Below, one piece after another: positions 1-7,303 of a DNA stretch of 29,627 nt. The notes under the pieces are model-generated. The model searched no databases, was not told the origin of the DNA, and was given only the letters and a program-made list of their open reading frames with translations. The position numbers and the translations under genes are program-made. Source of the stretch: Spirochaetaceae bacterium (GTDB taxonomy: Bacteria > Spirochaetota > Spirochaetia > SZUA-6 > Bin103). Where the stretch lies: assembly GCA_028818385.1 (NCBI GenBank), contig JAPPNY010000224.1, forward strand, positions 1-29,627, written 5' to 3'. How positions within the stretch are numbered: position 1 is the stretch's first letter; every line of letters starts with the position of its first letter.

Positions 1-80
1 GTTTCTCCCATGCCAACGCCGGTCCGACCCGGCCGGTGAGGAAGCTTGACACCGGTTCCTGGTCTACGCTGTGGCGCGCC

Positions 81-1091
81 ATGATGAGGATCTCGAGCGG
101 CGGCGGGGATCTCTCGGACAGCTCCCTGCGGCGCGCGATTCAGCTCGGTGTCGACTGCATCGACCTGGGGTGTCCGCCCCTCGACCAGTTGACCGAAGTC
201 AAGAAGCGCATCCGGTCGTTCGGCCTGGACGTCAACCGCATCTCCCTGCCGGACATGAGCGCCGCCTTCATGGGCGGCGAGGACGGCTCCGGGAAGGAGT
301 TGGACTCGGTCGAGCGCACCCTGCGCGCCTTTGGCGACGCCGGCTACCGGCTCACCTTTCAGCGCTTCGAGGGCAGCAGCTTCAACCACCTGGTCACCTT
401 CTACGAGTCCGTGCACCGCGGCGGCTACCGCGGCTCCGGCAAGAGCGTGTGGCTGACCGGTCCGCGCCCGCCCGAGCGTTCGGAAGCGGAAGTGCGCCAA
501 GCGCGCATCGCCTACTGGCCCCACTTCGGCCACGACGAGCCGCCCGGCCGCGCCGAGCTCGACGCCTGGTGGGGGCAGTTCTGCCGCGTCTTCGAGCGGC
601 TGGTGCCGATCGCCGAGGAGTACGAGATGCGCATCGGCGTGCACCCCGCCGACCTGCCCCTGCCGGACGCTCCGTTCGGAACGCTGGGGTTCCACCGGGT
701 GATCGACGCTTTCCCGAGCCGCAACGTCGGCTACCTGTACTGCTGCGGCACGCGCGCGGAGGCCGGCGGGTTGCCGCTCGTGCTGGAGGAGATCCACAAC
801 TACGGGCGGCAGGGCCGCCTCTTCATGATCCACTTCCGCAACATCCGCGGCAGCCTCATGACCGCGAGCGCCTACGAGGAGGTGCTGTTGGATGACGGGG
901 ACATGAACATGTTCAAGATCCTGCTGGAGCTGCACCGGGTGGGATTCGACGGCTGCCTGAGCCCCGACCACATCTTCCGGCTGGAAGGCGATCCGGATGC
1001 GTCGACCGACCAGAATCGCGCGTACCAGGGGCTGGCCTTCTCGATCGGGTACCTGAAGGGGCTGCTCGCCGCGCTCGCGGTGGTGGGGTAG
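81..1091 (+). CDS. Mannonate dehydratase (UxuA)-like TIM-barrel protein, copy 1
   Basis: This predicted 336-residue protein resembles UxuA/ManD, which dehydrates D-mannonate to 2-keto-3-deoxygluconate. The four metal ligands of that family appear to be kept: His188 in IGVHPAD, Cys222 in YCCGT, His251 in IHFRN and Asp296 in SPDH. The ATG at 81 is preferred over an upstream in-frame GTG at 36 because it aligns with the start of the downstream paralog at 2275. A TTGACA at 46-51 would also fit a promoter just upstream, though no good -10 follows. It is the first gene of a three-gene cluster with a PLP enzyme and its own near-copy. The family match is good, but the sequence is divergent from classical UxuA, so mannonate as the substrate is inference. 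A related sugar-acid dehydratase or epimerase is possible. Confidence 0.75.
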   Translation: MMRISSGGGDLSDSSLRRAIQLGVDCIDLGCPPLDQLTEVKKRIRSFGLDVNRISLPDMSAAFMGGEDGSGKELDSVERTLRAFGDAGYRLTFQRFEGSSFNHLVTFYESVHRGGYRGSGKSVWLTGPRPPERSEAEVRQARIAYWPHFGHDEPPGRAELDAWWGQFCRVFERLVPIAEEYEMRIGVHPADLPLPDAPFGTLGFHRVIDAFPSRNVGYLYCCGTRAEAGGLPLVLEEIHNYGRQGRLFMIHFRNIRGSLMTASAYEEVLLDDGDMNMFKILLELHRVGFDGCLSPDHIFRLEGDPDASTDQNRAYQGLAFSIGYLKGLLAALAVVG

Positions 1092-1108
1092 GAGACGGAG
1101 GAAGTGTC

Positions 1109-2278
1109 ATGAGTGCCGAGGAGATCTACGGGAAGCTGGGAGTGCCCGCGGCCGTCAATGCCGTCGGCACCGGCACGCTGGTCGGCGGTTCGGGCCCGCC
1201 CGAGTTCGTGCGGGAGGCGATGGAAGCCGCGAGCGGGCGCTTCGTCAAGATGGACGATCTGCTGCGCGCCTGCGGCGACGCCATCGCCGCCCAGGTGGGT
1301 ACCGAGGCCGCCTACATCTCCTGCGGCGGCGCCGCCGGCGTGACCCTGAGCGCCGCCGCCTGCATCGCCGGCACCGACCCCGCGGCCATCCGCCGCCTGC
1401 CGGACGCCGGGGGACTGCGCAACGAGATCGTGGTGCAGAAGCGGCACTCCGACAGCTACGACCGCTGCCTGCGCGCCGCCGGGGCTCGGCTGGTCGAGGT
1501 GGGGCGTGAGGACGGCTGCGACGCCGCCGAGCTGGAGGCCGGCATCACCGCCGACACCGTGGCGATCTGGTACCCCTGGCCGCCGCTGGGCGACCAGACC
1601 GGCCTCTACCCGGAGATGCCCGGCCCGGACGAGATCGTCCCGCTGGAGGAGGCGCACGCCATCGGCAGGCGGCGCGGCGTGCCCGTGATCGCCGACGCCG
1701 CCTCGGACATCTACCCGCTGGATTTCATGCGCCGGTGCGCGGCCGCCGGAGACCTGGTGGTGTTCGGCGGCAAGTACTTCGGCGGCCCCAACGCCAGCGG
1801 TTTCGTGTGCGGCGACCGCGGACTGATTGAGGCGGTCGCCGCGCAGGGCTTCACCATGCCGGCCGGCGCCATGGGCATCGGCCGCTCCATGAAGCTGGAC
1901 CGCCAGCAGGTGATCGCCCTGACCGTCGCCGTCGAGCGCTGGTTCGCCACCGACCACGCCGCCCGCTTCGCCGCCATCGACCGCAGGCTCGCCGTGGTCG
2001 AACAGGCGCTGCAAGGTCTCCCGCACGTCCGGCTGGAGCCGCACATGGTGACTCACGGCTTCTACGGCTCGTTCCTGGTCGTCGAGCTGGACACCGCGGC
2101 GCTCGGCAGGACGGCGCGCCAGATCGCCGAGGAGCTGTACGTGGGCGAGCCGTCGGTGCTGGTGCAGTCGCCCACCGAGTCCACGCTGTGGGTGTTCTTC
2201 TACACGGTCGAGGACGGCGAGGAGCGGATCATCGCCGACCGGATGCGTGCCGTGCTGGCCCGGGTGGTGAGCCGATGA
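1109..2278 (+). CDS. SelA-like PLP-dependent enzyme
   Basis: This is a 389-residue fold-type I PLP enzyme of the SelA / D-glucosaminate-6-phosphate ammonia-lyase (DgaE) type. The Schiff-base lysine is most likely Lys222 in the motif FGGKYFGGPNA, which corresponds to the SGDKLLGGPQ-type motif of SelA proteins. A cofactor-binding stretch (DAASDIYPL) lies some 25 residues before it. The start has a strong Shine-Dalgarno sequence, GGAGGAAG at 1097-1104. The gene follows the first dehydratase-like gene by 17 bases, and its TGA overlaps the ATG of the second, so the three are probably one operon. With two mannonate-dehydratase-like neighbours, a role in amino-sugar-acid or sugar-acid breakdown is likely. 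True selenocysteine synthase is unlikely, because no selB or selC is seen nearby. Confidence 0.72.
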   Translation: MSAEEIYGKLGVPAAVNAVGTGTLVGGSGPPEFVREAMEAASGRFVKMDDLLRACGDAIAAQVGTEAAYISCGGAAGVTLSAAACIAGTDPAAIRRLPDAGGLRNEIVVQKRHSDSYDRCLRAAGARLVEVGREDGCDAAELEAGITADTVAIWYPWPPLGDQTGLYPEMPGPDEIVPLEEAHAIGRRRGVPVIADAASDIYPLDFMRRCAAAGDLVVFGGKYFGGPNASGFVCGDRGLIEAVAAQGFTMPAGAMGIGRSMKLDRQQVIALTVAVERWFATDHAARFAAIDRRLAVVEQALQGLPHVRLEPHMVTHGFYGSFLVVELDTAALGRTARQIAEELYVGEPSVLVQSPTESTLWVFFYTVEDGEERIIADRMRAVLARVVSR

Positions 2279-3282
2279 TCCGACTCTCGATGGGGTCGGT
2301 GGAGCTGTCCGACAGCTTCCTTCGCCGCATCGTCCAGCTCGGCGTCGACTGCGTCGACCTGGGCTGTCCGCCTCCGGACGGGCTGTCCGCCCTGAAGAAG
2401 CGCGTCCGTTCGTTCGGCCTGGATGTCAACAGCGTGTTCCTGCCGGACATGAGCGCCGCCTTCATGGGCGCTGAGGACGGCTCCGGGAAGGAGCTGGATG
2501 CCGTCGAGCGCACCCTGCGCGCCTACGGCGACGCCGGCCTGCGGCTCGTCTTCCAGCGCTTCGAGGGCAACAACTTCAACCACCTGGTCACCTTCTACGA
2601 GTCCGTGCACCGCGGCGGCTACCGCGGCTCGGGCAAGAGCGTATGGCTGACCGGCCGGCGCCCGCCCGAGCGGCCGGAGGAGGAGATGCGCCGCGCGCGC
2701 ATGGCCTACTGGCCCCACTTCGGGTACGACGAGCCGCCCGGCCGCGCCGAGCTCGACGCCTGGTGGGGACAGTTCTGCCGCGCCTTCGAGCGGCTGGTGC
2801 CCATCGCCGAGGAGTACGAGATGCGCATCGGCGTGCACCCGGCCGACCTGCCGCTTGCGGACGCTCCGCTGGGGACGCTGGGGTTCCACCGGGTGATCGA
2901 CGCGTTCCCGAGCCGCAACGTCGGCTATCTCTACTGCTGCGGGACGCGCGCGGAGGCCGGCGGGCTGCCGCTGGTGCTGGAGGAGATCCACAACTACGGG
3001 CGCAAGGGCCGCATCTTCATGGTCCACTTCCGCAACATCCGCGGCAGCCTGATGACCTCCAGCGCCTACGAGGAGGTGCTGCTGGATGACGGCGACATGA
3101 ACATGTTCAAGATCCTGCTGGAGTTGCGCCGGATCGGCTTCGACGGCTGCCTGAGTCCCGACCACATCTTCCCGCTGGAAGGCGATCCGGATGCCTCGGC
3201 CGACCAGACCCGCGCCTACCAGGGGCTGGCCTTCTCGATCGGCTACATGAAGGCGCTGCTCGCCGCGCTCGCGACGGTCTGA
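2275..3282 (+). CDS. Mannonate dehydratase (UxuA)-like TIM-barrel protein, copy 2
   Basis: This 335-residue protein is a close paralog of the gene at 81-1091, with nearly every residue matched from the start to the end. The metal-ligand motifs IGVHPAD, YCCGT, VHFRN and SPDH are all retained. Its ATG overlaps the stop of the PLP enzyme gene in an ATGA junction, which implies translational coupling. The main differences from copy 1 lie in the first 40 residues and in scattered conservative changes, while the DNA is also highly alike, so the duplication is probably recent or kept alike by gene conversion. Both copies look intact and could form a heteromer or act on related substrates. The function is assigned by family resemblance only. 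Confidence 0.75.
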   Translation: MIRLSMGSVELSDSFLRRIVQLGVDCVDLGCPPPDGLSALKKRVRSFGLDVNSVFLPDMSAAFMGAEDGSGKELDAVERTLRAYGDAGLRLVFQRFEGNNFNHLVTFYESVHRGGYRGSGKSVWLTGRRPPERPEEEMRRARMAYWPHFGYDEPPGRAELDAWWGQFCRAFERLVPIAEEYEMRIGVHPADLPLADAPLGTLGFHRVIDAFPSRNVGYLYCCGTRAEAGGLPLVLEEIHNYGRKGRIFMVHFRNIRGSLMTSSAYEEVLLDDGDMNMFKILLELRRIGFDGCLSPDHIFPLEGDPDASADQTRAYQGLAFSIGYMKALLAALATV

Positions 3283-3300
3283 CGGACGGGCCCGGCCGCC

Positions 3301-4416
3301 TCAGGCGGGACCCAGGTTGCGCCACCAGCGGACTTCGTTGCTGCCGCGCTCGGCGGCGGCGACGATGTCCCGCCGGCCGTCCCGATCAAGGTCGACCAGG
3401 ATCACCTGGTCGGCCGCGGTCCACCCCTCCTTCAGGACCTGCATGCTCCATGGCCCGCGCGGGTCGCCGCCGTGCTTGAAGAGGGCCAGTCGGCCGGCAT
3501 CCTCCCATCCCGTGGCCACCACCTCGATCCGGCCGTCGCCGTCGAGATCCGCCGCCACGGCCTCGAACGCCTGCGGGAAGGACTCGGCGATGACGTGCCT
3601 GCGCCACGGCACCTGCCGCGGATCGCCGGGGTTCTCGTACCAGACGACCTGGTGCGGCACGTCGCCCACCCCCGGAAGCGGCCGCATGCCGAGGGCCATG
3701 ACCACGTCCAGGTGACCGTCGCCGGTCATGTCCACCGGGCCGCCGTGCGTGGGCTGGGGTGAGGCGTCGATGACGTGCTTCGTCCACGGCCTGCGCGCCG
3801 GATCGCCGGGATTCTCGTACCAGCCGACCTGGTTGCCGGCGACCGCCGAGCCCAGCAGGTCCATGCGGCCGTCGCGGTCGAAGTCGACGGCCAGGATGGT
3901 GCGCGGCTCGCCGATGCCCTCCTCGATGGTGTGCTTGACCCACCGGTCCCCCCGGTTCTCGAACCAGGCGACCTCGTTGCCGATGCGCCAGTTGGTGGCG
4001 GCTACGTCCAGCCGGCCGTCTCCGTTCAGGTCGGCGACCGCCAGGTCGTAGGCGCCGGGGAAGCCGCCGTCGGTGATGTAGTGGTGCGTCCACGAGCGCC
4101 GCTCGCGCGGGTCGCCGTCGAAGGAGAACCACAGCAGGCTGCCGCCCTTGTTGTCCACGCTGACGATCTCCGGCCGCCCGTCGCCGTCGATGTCGGCGAT
4201 CTCGTGGCGCTCCAGCCACTCGCCCGCGCGCTCGTGGACGACGTGCCGGGTGAAGCGCCCGCTGCCGTCGTTCTCGAACCAGTAGAGGCCGACGTCGGTG
4301 TCCATCGCCACGACGTCCGGAAAGCCGTTGCCGGTGAGGTCCACGGTCGATATCCCGAACGCGTAGGAGAACCCGTCTCCGATCAGTCCCTCTTCGAACC
4401 GGATGTGCTCCGCCAT
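3301..4416 (-). CDS. FG-GAP/VCBS repeat beta-propeller protein
   Basis: This 371-residue protein consists of about seven repeats, each with an acidic calcium-loop-like motif such as DIDGDGRPEI, DLNGDGRLDV, DFDRDGRMDL, DMTGDGHLDV, DLDGDGRIEV and DLDRDGRRDI. The motifs are separated by aromatic strands of the VWYENPGDP type. This is the FG-GAP/VCBS propeller pattern found in integrin-like and bacterial carbohydrate-associated proteins. No signal peptide is visible at the N-terminus (MAEHIRFEEG), so a cytoplasmic location is suggested, unusual for this fold. It converges on the dehydratase gene with an 18-base gap and diverges from the glycoside-hydrolase-like gene at 4485. A binding or scaffold role is more likely than catalysis. 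The substrate is unknown. Confidence 0.8.
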   Translation of the reverse strand: MAEHIRFEEGLIGDGFSYAFGISTVDLTGNGFPDVVAMDTDVGLYWFENDGSGRFTRHVVHERAGEWLERHEIADIDGDGRPEIVSVDNKGGSLLWFSFDGDPRERRSWTHHYITDGGFPGAYDLAVADLNGDGRLDVAATNWRIGNEVAWFENRGDRWVKHTIEEGIGEPRTILAVDFDRDGRMDLLGSAVAGNQVGWYENPGDPARRPWTKHVIDASPQPTHGGPVDMTGDGHLDVVMALGMRPLPGVGDVPHQVVWYENPGDPRQVPWRRHVIAESFPQAFEAVAADLDGDGRIEVVATGWEDAGRLALFKHGGDPRGPWSMQVLKEGWTAADQVILVDLDRDGRRDIVAAAERGSNEVRWWRNLGPA

Positions 4417-4484
4417 GTCGCCCCCTCGGCCCGCGTGCCGGTGTTGCCCGCACGGCTCGCTGCCGGCAGACTGGGCCGCCCATC

Positions 4485-6677
4485 ATGAAGCATTTCGACC
4501 CGTGGGACACGCGTTTCGCCTTCTTCTGGTACAACGACCAGGAGATCTTCCACGACACCGACGCCGACCTGGCGCGCAAGGCGGAGGCGTTCGCGGAGGT
4601 CGGCATCAACCACGTCATCACCTTCAGCGCCACCCATTTCCGCTGGTCCTTTCTCCGCCACTGGGACCTGCTGACCGATACGCTGGCGCGCGTGGTGGCC
4701 GCCTGCCACGCCGCCGGCATACGCGTGACCGAGCACCACTCCAGCCACCTCACCCACAACCCGCTCGACGTTGCAGGCGAACGCCGGGTCGAGCAGTGGC
4801 TCCGCAGGCGCGGGTCGAGCATCGCCTCGTGGCCCCATCTGCGCGAGGACTGGGACGCCGCCCCGGTCATCGATGGCGTGCCGCTGCCGACCTGGCGGCA
4901 GGTCGACGGCCGCACCGGGAAGTGGGCGCGCTCGGCCTACCCGGGCCGCTACGACTACCAGGGCTGGGCGTTCTGCTTCAACAACCCGCACTACCGGCGC
5001 GCCTACCTGGCCTACCTGGAGACGCTGTACGCGACCGGCATCGACGGCATCATGACCGACGACGTCGAGTGGTTCGGCGCTGGCCACGCCTGCGCCTGCG
5101 CCGTCTGCCGCGGACTGTTCCGGGAGCAGACCGGCCACGATCTCCCGGAGCCCGGGACCGCCTGGGAGCGCTGGCACGGAGACCATGGCGATCCGTCCTA
5201 CGTCGCCTGGCTGCGGTTCCGGACGTCCTCCACCACGGCCTTTCACCAGGCGGTCGCGGACCACTACCGCGGGCTCGGCATCCGCCCGCTGCGGCCCAAC
5301 TACAGCGAGCGGGTCCTGCACCGGGACCCCCACGGGATATCGCTGGAGGACCTGCCCGACCTCGACTGGATCTTCAAGGAGAACGACTACTCCACGATCG
5401 TCCGCTACTCGTGGTCCGCCTGGGCGATCGAGGCGGCCCACCGCTTCGCCGTCGGCCGCTGGCGCGGCATCCCGCCGATGAGCATGTTCTACCCCGACCG
5501 TCCCGACACCGTGCGCTTCTGCTGGGCGCTGGCCATGAGCTGGGGCCACCTGTACCTGGCGACGCCGGAGGGCCGGTCCCTGGAGCGTGCCGAGAAGCGG
5601 CTGCGCCGCTTCGAGGTCGCGCATCCCGGGCTGCTGCGGCGGGTGCGGCGCGTGGCGTCGCTGGGCTTCTACGACTCGCGCCCGACCCGCGCCCTGTACG
5701 AGCACGCCGAAGAGCGCAGCCTCGCCGGACTGATCGCCTGGACGCAGGCGTGCTACCGGCGGAACGTGCCCTTCGACCTGTTTCAGCCTGATGAGCTTGC
5801 GCGGCTGCCGCTCTACCGCGTGGTCGTCCTCAACGACGCGGCCTTCCTCGGCGACGCGGAGCTTGCCGCGCTGCGCGGGTTCGTGCAAGCCGGCGGCACG
5901 CTGGTATGGACCGGCGCCACCGGCAGCAGGGACGAGACCGGCGCCGCTCGCGACGCCCGGGCGCTCGGCCGCTGCTGGGAGATCGCCTCGTTCGCGGCGG
6001 TGCCGGACGGTGCGCCGCCGGTCACCGCCCGCATCGGCGCCGGCCGGCTGGTGCTGGTGGCCGGCGACTACGCGCTGGAGCCGGTGGAGGGGATCGCCCG
6101 CCCGGAGGATGGCGGCCGCGAGGCACGGGTGCCGTGGCAGCCTGTGTCCGCGGCGCAGGAGCGCCAGCGGGATGAGCTGGTCGCGTTCCTGTGCGGCCTG
6201 GCGGGCGGTGCCGATCTGGAGACCGAGGACCTGCCCGCCGGCGTGCTGGCGACCGTCTTCGTCACCGAGCGCCCCGAAACCGTCGCCTGCGGCTCCGCTT
6301 TCGGCCCATCCCCACCTTTCGCTACGGAGTCTGTCGGCCTTCCCGCTGGCGCGGCAAATCCGACAGACTCCGAGCGCGGGGACTCCCTGGTGGTCCATCT
6401 CGTGAACGCGGCGCAGACCCTGGCGGTGCCGGAAGGAGGGAGCATCGGCCACGACGACCCCATCCCGTTTCCGCGGTTCGCAGGCGGGCCGGCACGCATC
6501 ACGCTCCGCACGCCGGAGGCTCTGGCGGGACGTTCGGTGCGCCAGGCGCGTTATCACGATCCGGACGTGGCGGCGGCCCGCCCCGTGGCGGCAGTGGCCG
6601 CGGCCGGACGGGTCACGGTCACCCTGGATCCGTCCTGGATCGGCGCCTACGGACTGGTGCAGATCGAGCTCGACTGA
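4485..6677 (+). CDS. Glycoside-hydrolase-like protein (TIM barrel plus GH42 trimerisation-like domain) with in-frame repeat insertion
   Basis: This 730-residue protein begins with a TIM-barrel domain (about residues 1-400) like the hypothetical glycosyl hydrolase families. It includes the strand GIDGIMTDDVEWF followed by a Cys-rich turn (HACACAVCRGLF) typical of them. A domain from about residue 440 (VVVLNDAAFLGDAELAALRGF, AGGTLVWTG) resembles the trimerisation domain of GH42 beta-galactosidases. No signal peptide is seen. Residues about 595-629 (near VACGSAFGPSPPFATESVGL) are encoded by a mobile palindromic repeat inserted in frame; without it the protein would be about 695 residues. The 3' end overlaps the convergent rnhB by 31 bases. 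A role in cytoplasmic handling of oligosaccharides near the sugar-acid genes is inference, and hydrolase activity is unproven. Confidence 0.72.
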   Translation: MKHFDPWDTRFAFFWYNDQEIFHDTDADLARKAEAFAEVGINHVITFSATHFRWSFLRHWDLLTDTLARVVAACHAAGIRVTEHHSSHLTHNPLDVAGERRVEQWLRRRGSSIASWPHLREDWDAAPVIDGVPLPTWRQVDGRTGKWARSAYPGRYDYQGWAFCFNNPHYRRAYLAYLETLYATGIDGIMTDDVEWFGAGHACACAVCRGLFREQTGHDLPEPGTAWERWHGDHGDPSYVAWLRFRTSSTTAFHQAVADHYRGLGIRPLRPNYSERVLHRDPHGISLEDLPDLDWIFKENDYSTIVRYSWSAWAIEAAHRFAVGRWRGIPPMSMFYPDRPDTVRFCWALAMSWGHLYLATPEGRSLERAEKRLRRFEVAHPGLLRRVRRVASLGFYDSRPTRALYEHAEERSLAGLIAWTQACYRRNVPFDLFQPDELARLPLYRVVVLNDAAFLGDAELAALRGFVQAGGTLVWTGATGSRDETGAARDARALGRCWEIASFAAVPDGAPPVTARIGAGRLVLVAGDYALEPVEGIARPEDGGREARVPWQPVSAAQERQRDELVAFLCGLAGGADLETEDLPAGVLATVFVTERPETVACGSAFGPSPPFATESVGLPAGAANPTDSERGDSLVVHLVNAAQTLAVPEGGSIGHDDPIPFPRFAGGPARITLRTPEALAGRSVRQARYHDPDVAAARPVAAVAAAGRVTVTLDPSWIGAYGLVQIELD
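6268..6369 (+). repeat. Dispersed palindromic element, copy 1 (inside a coding sequence)
   Basis: These 102 bp match 19974-20075 in inverted orientation with about 7 mismatches by eye. The element contains a strong hairpin: GTCTGTCGG and CCGACAGAC form a 9-bp outer stem, with an inner TTcCCGC/GCGGcAA stem around a TGGC loop. Direct repeats CCGAGCGC stand at 6265-6272 and 6370-6377, 105 bp apart, as expected for a target-site duplication. On that reading the element proper is 6273-6369. The insertion adds exactly 35 codons and keeps the host gene open. By eye, five of the six reading frames through this copy are free of stop codons. Confidence 0.85.
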
Positions 6678-7300
6678 GCGAGCCTGAAGCTGCGCCGGTG
6701 GATCGTCGACGGTCCGTGCAGCCGCAGCCGCTCCCGGTGGGCGCGCGTGGCGTACCCGAAGTGCGAATCGAAGCCGTAGCGGCCGTCGATGCGGGCGTAC
6801 TGGGCCATCCAGCGGTCGCGCGCGGTCTTGGCCAGGATCGATGCCGCCATGATCTCCGGGATGCGGGCGTCGCCGTCGATCTCGGCCCGGCAGGAGGCTC
6901 CCAGGGCGGGCGTGAAGCGCCCGTCGACCAGCACCAGGTCCGGCGCGAGGTTCAGCCCGCGGCAGGCGCGCAGCATCGCCAGCAGCGTCGCGTGGTGGAT
7001 GTTGATGCGGTCGATCTCCTCGGGCCACGCCCAGCCGACGGCCCACGCACGGGCGCGTCCGCGGATCAGCGGCGCCAGCTCTTCGCGGACCCGCGGGGCC
7101 ACGACCTTGGAGTCATCCAGGCGGTCGTCCGGAAACGGGTCCCCCAGGATCACCGCCGCGGCGGTGACCGGTCCCGCCAGCGGCCCCCGGCCTGCCTCGT
7201 CGATGCCGCAGACGATCGTTCCCCCCTCCCGGTTTGACGCTGATTCGACCGCGATGGTAGCGTCGGCAAGGCAAGCCCACAACGCGTGCGCTGTGCTCAC
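6647..7300 (-). CDS. rnhB: Ribonuclease HII
   Basis: RNase HII cuts the RNA strand of RNA-DNA hybrids and removes single ribonucleotides from DNA. The family signature CGIDEAGRGPLAGPV (Asp34, Glu35) is present, followed by DSKVVAPR, the acidic strand LVLVDGRF and the helix ILAKTARDRWM, giving the expected acidic active site. The ATG at 7300 leaves about 15-20 residues more than usual before the signature and puts the start 3 bases from the divergent smc start. A GGGAGGGGGG sequence at 7221-7230 (minus strand) sits just before the conserved region, so a later, unusual start is possible. The 3' end overlaps the glycoside-hydrolase-like gene by 31 bases. The function is secure; the start is not. 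Confidence 0.93.
   Translation of the reverse strand: MSTAHALWACLADATIAVESASNREGGTIVCGIDEAGRGPLAGPVTAAAVILGDPFPDDRLDDSKVVAPRVREELAPLIRGRARAWAVGWAWPEEIDRINIHHATLLAMLRACRGLNLAPDLVLVDGRFTPALGASCRAEIDGDARIPEIMAASILAKTARDRWMAQYARIDGRYGFDSHFGYATRAHRERLRLHGPSTIHRRSFRLAQSSSICTSP
7234..7263 (+). promoter_or_regulatory. Candidate sigma-70 promoter for smc
   Basis: TTGACG (7234-7239) and TAGCGT (7258-7263) are separated by 18 bases, about 40 bases before the smc ATG at 7304. The -35 is good and the -10 is weak. The site lies within the N-terminal coding region of rnhB if that gene starts at 7300. Confidence 0.4.
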
Positions 7301-7303
7301 ATC

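Noticed and set aside
872..2056. Long minus-strand open frame antisense to the PLP enzyme and dehydratase-like genes
   Set aside because: High GC content leaves few stop codons; the translation is Ala/Gly/His/Arg-rich without a recognised domain, and the plus-strand genes are clear.
1109..2278. True selenocysteine synthase (selA)
   Set aside because: The protein is SelA-like, but no selB, selD or tRNA-Sec is present here and the neighbours are sugar-acid enzymes, so a catabolic PLP enzyme is the better reading.
4383..7046. Very long minus-strand open frame under the glycoside-hydrolase-like gene
   Set aside because: It is a frame shadow: the composition is Arg/Pro/Ala-biased, no motif is seen, and the real genes on both strands (4485-6677 and rnhB) explain the region.
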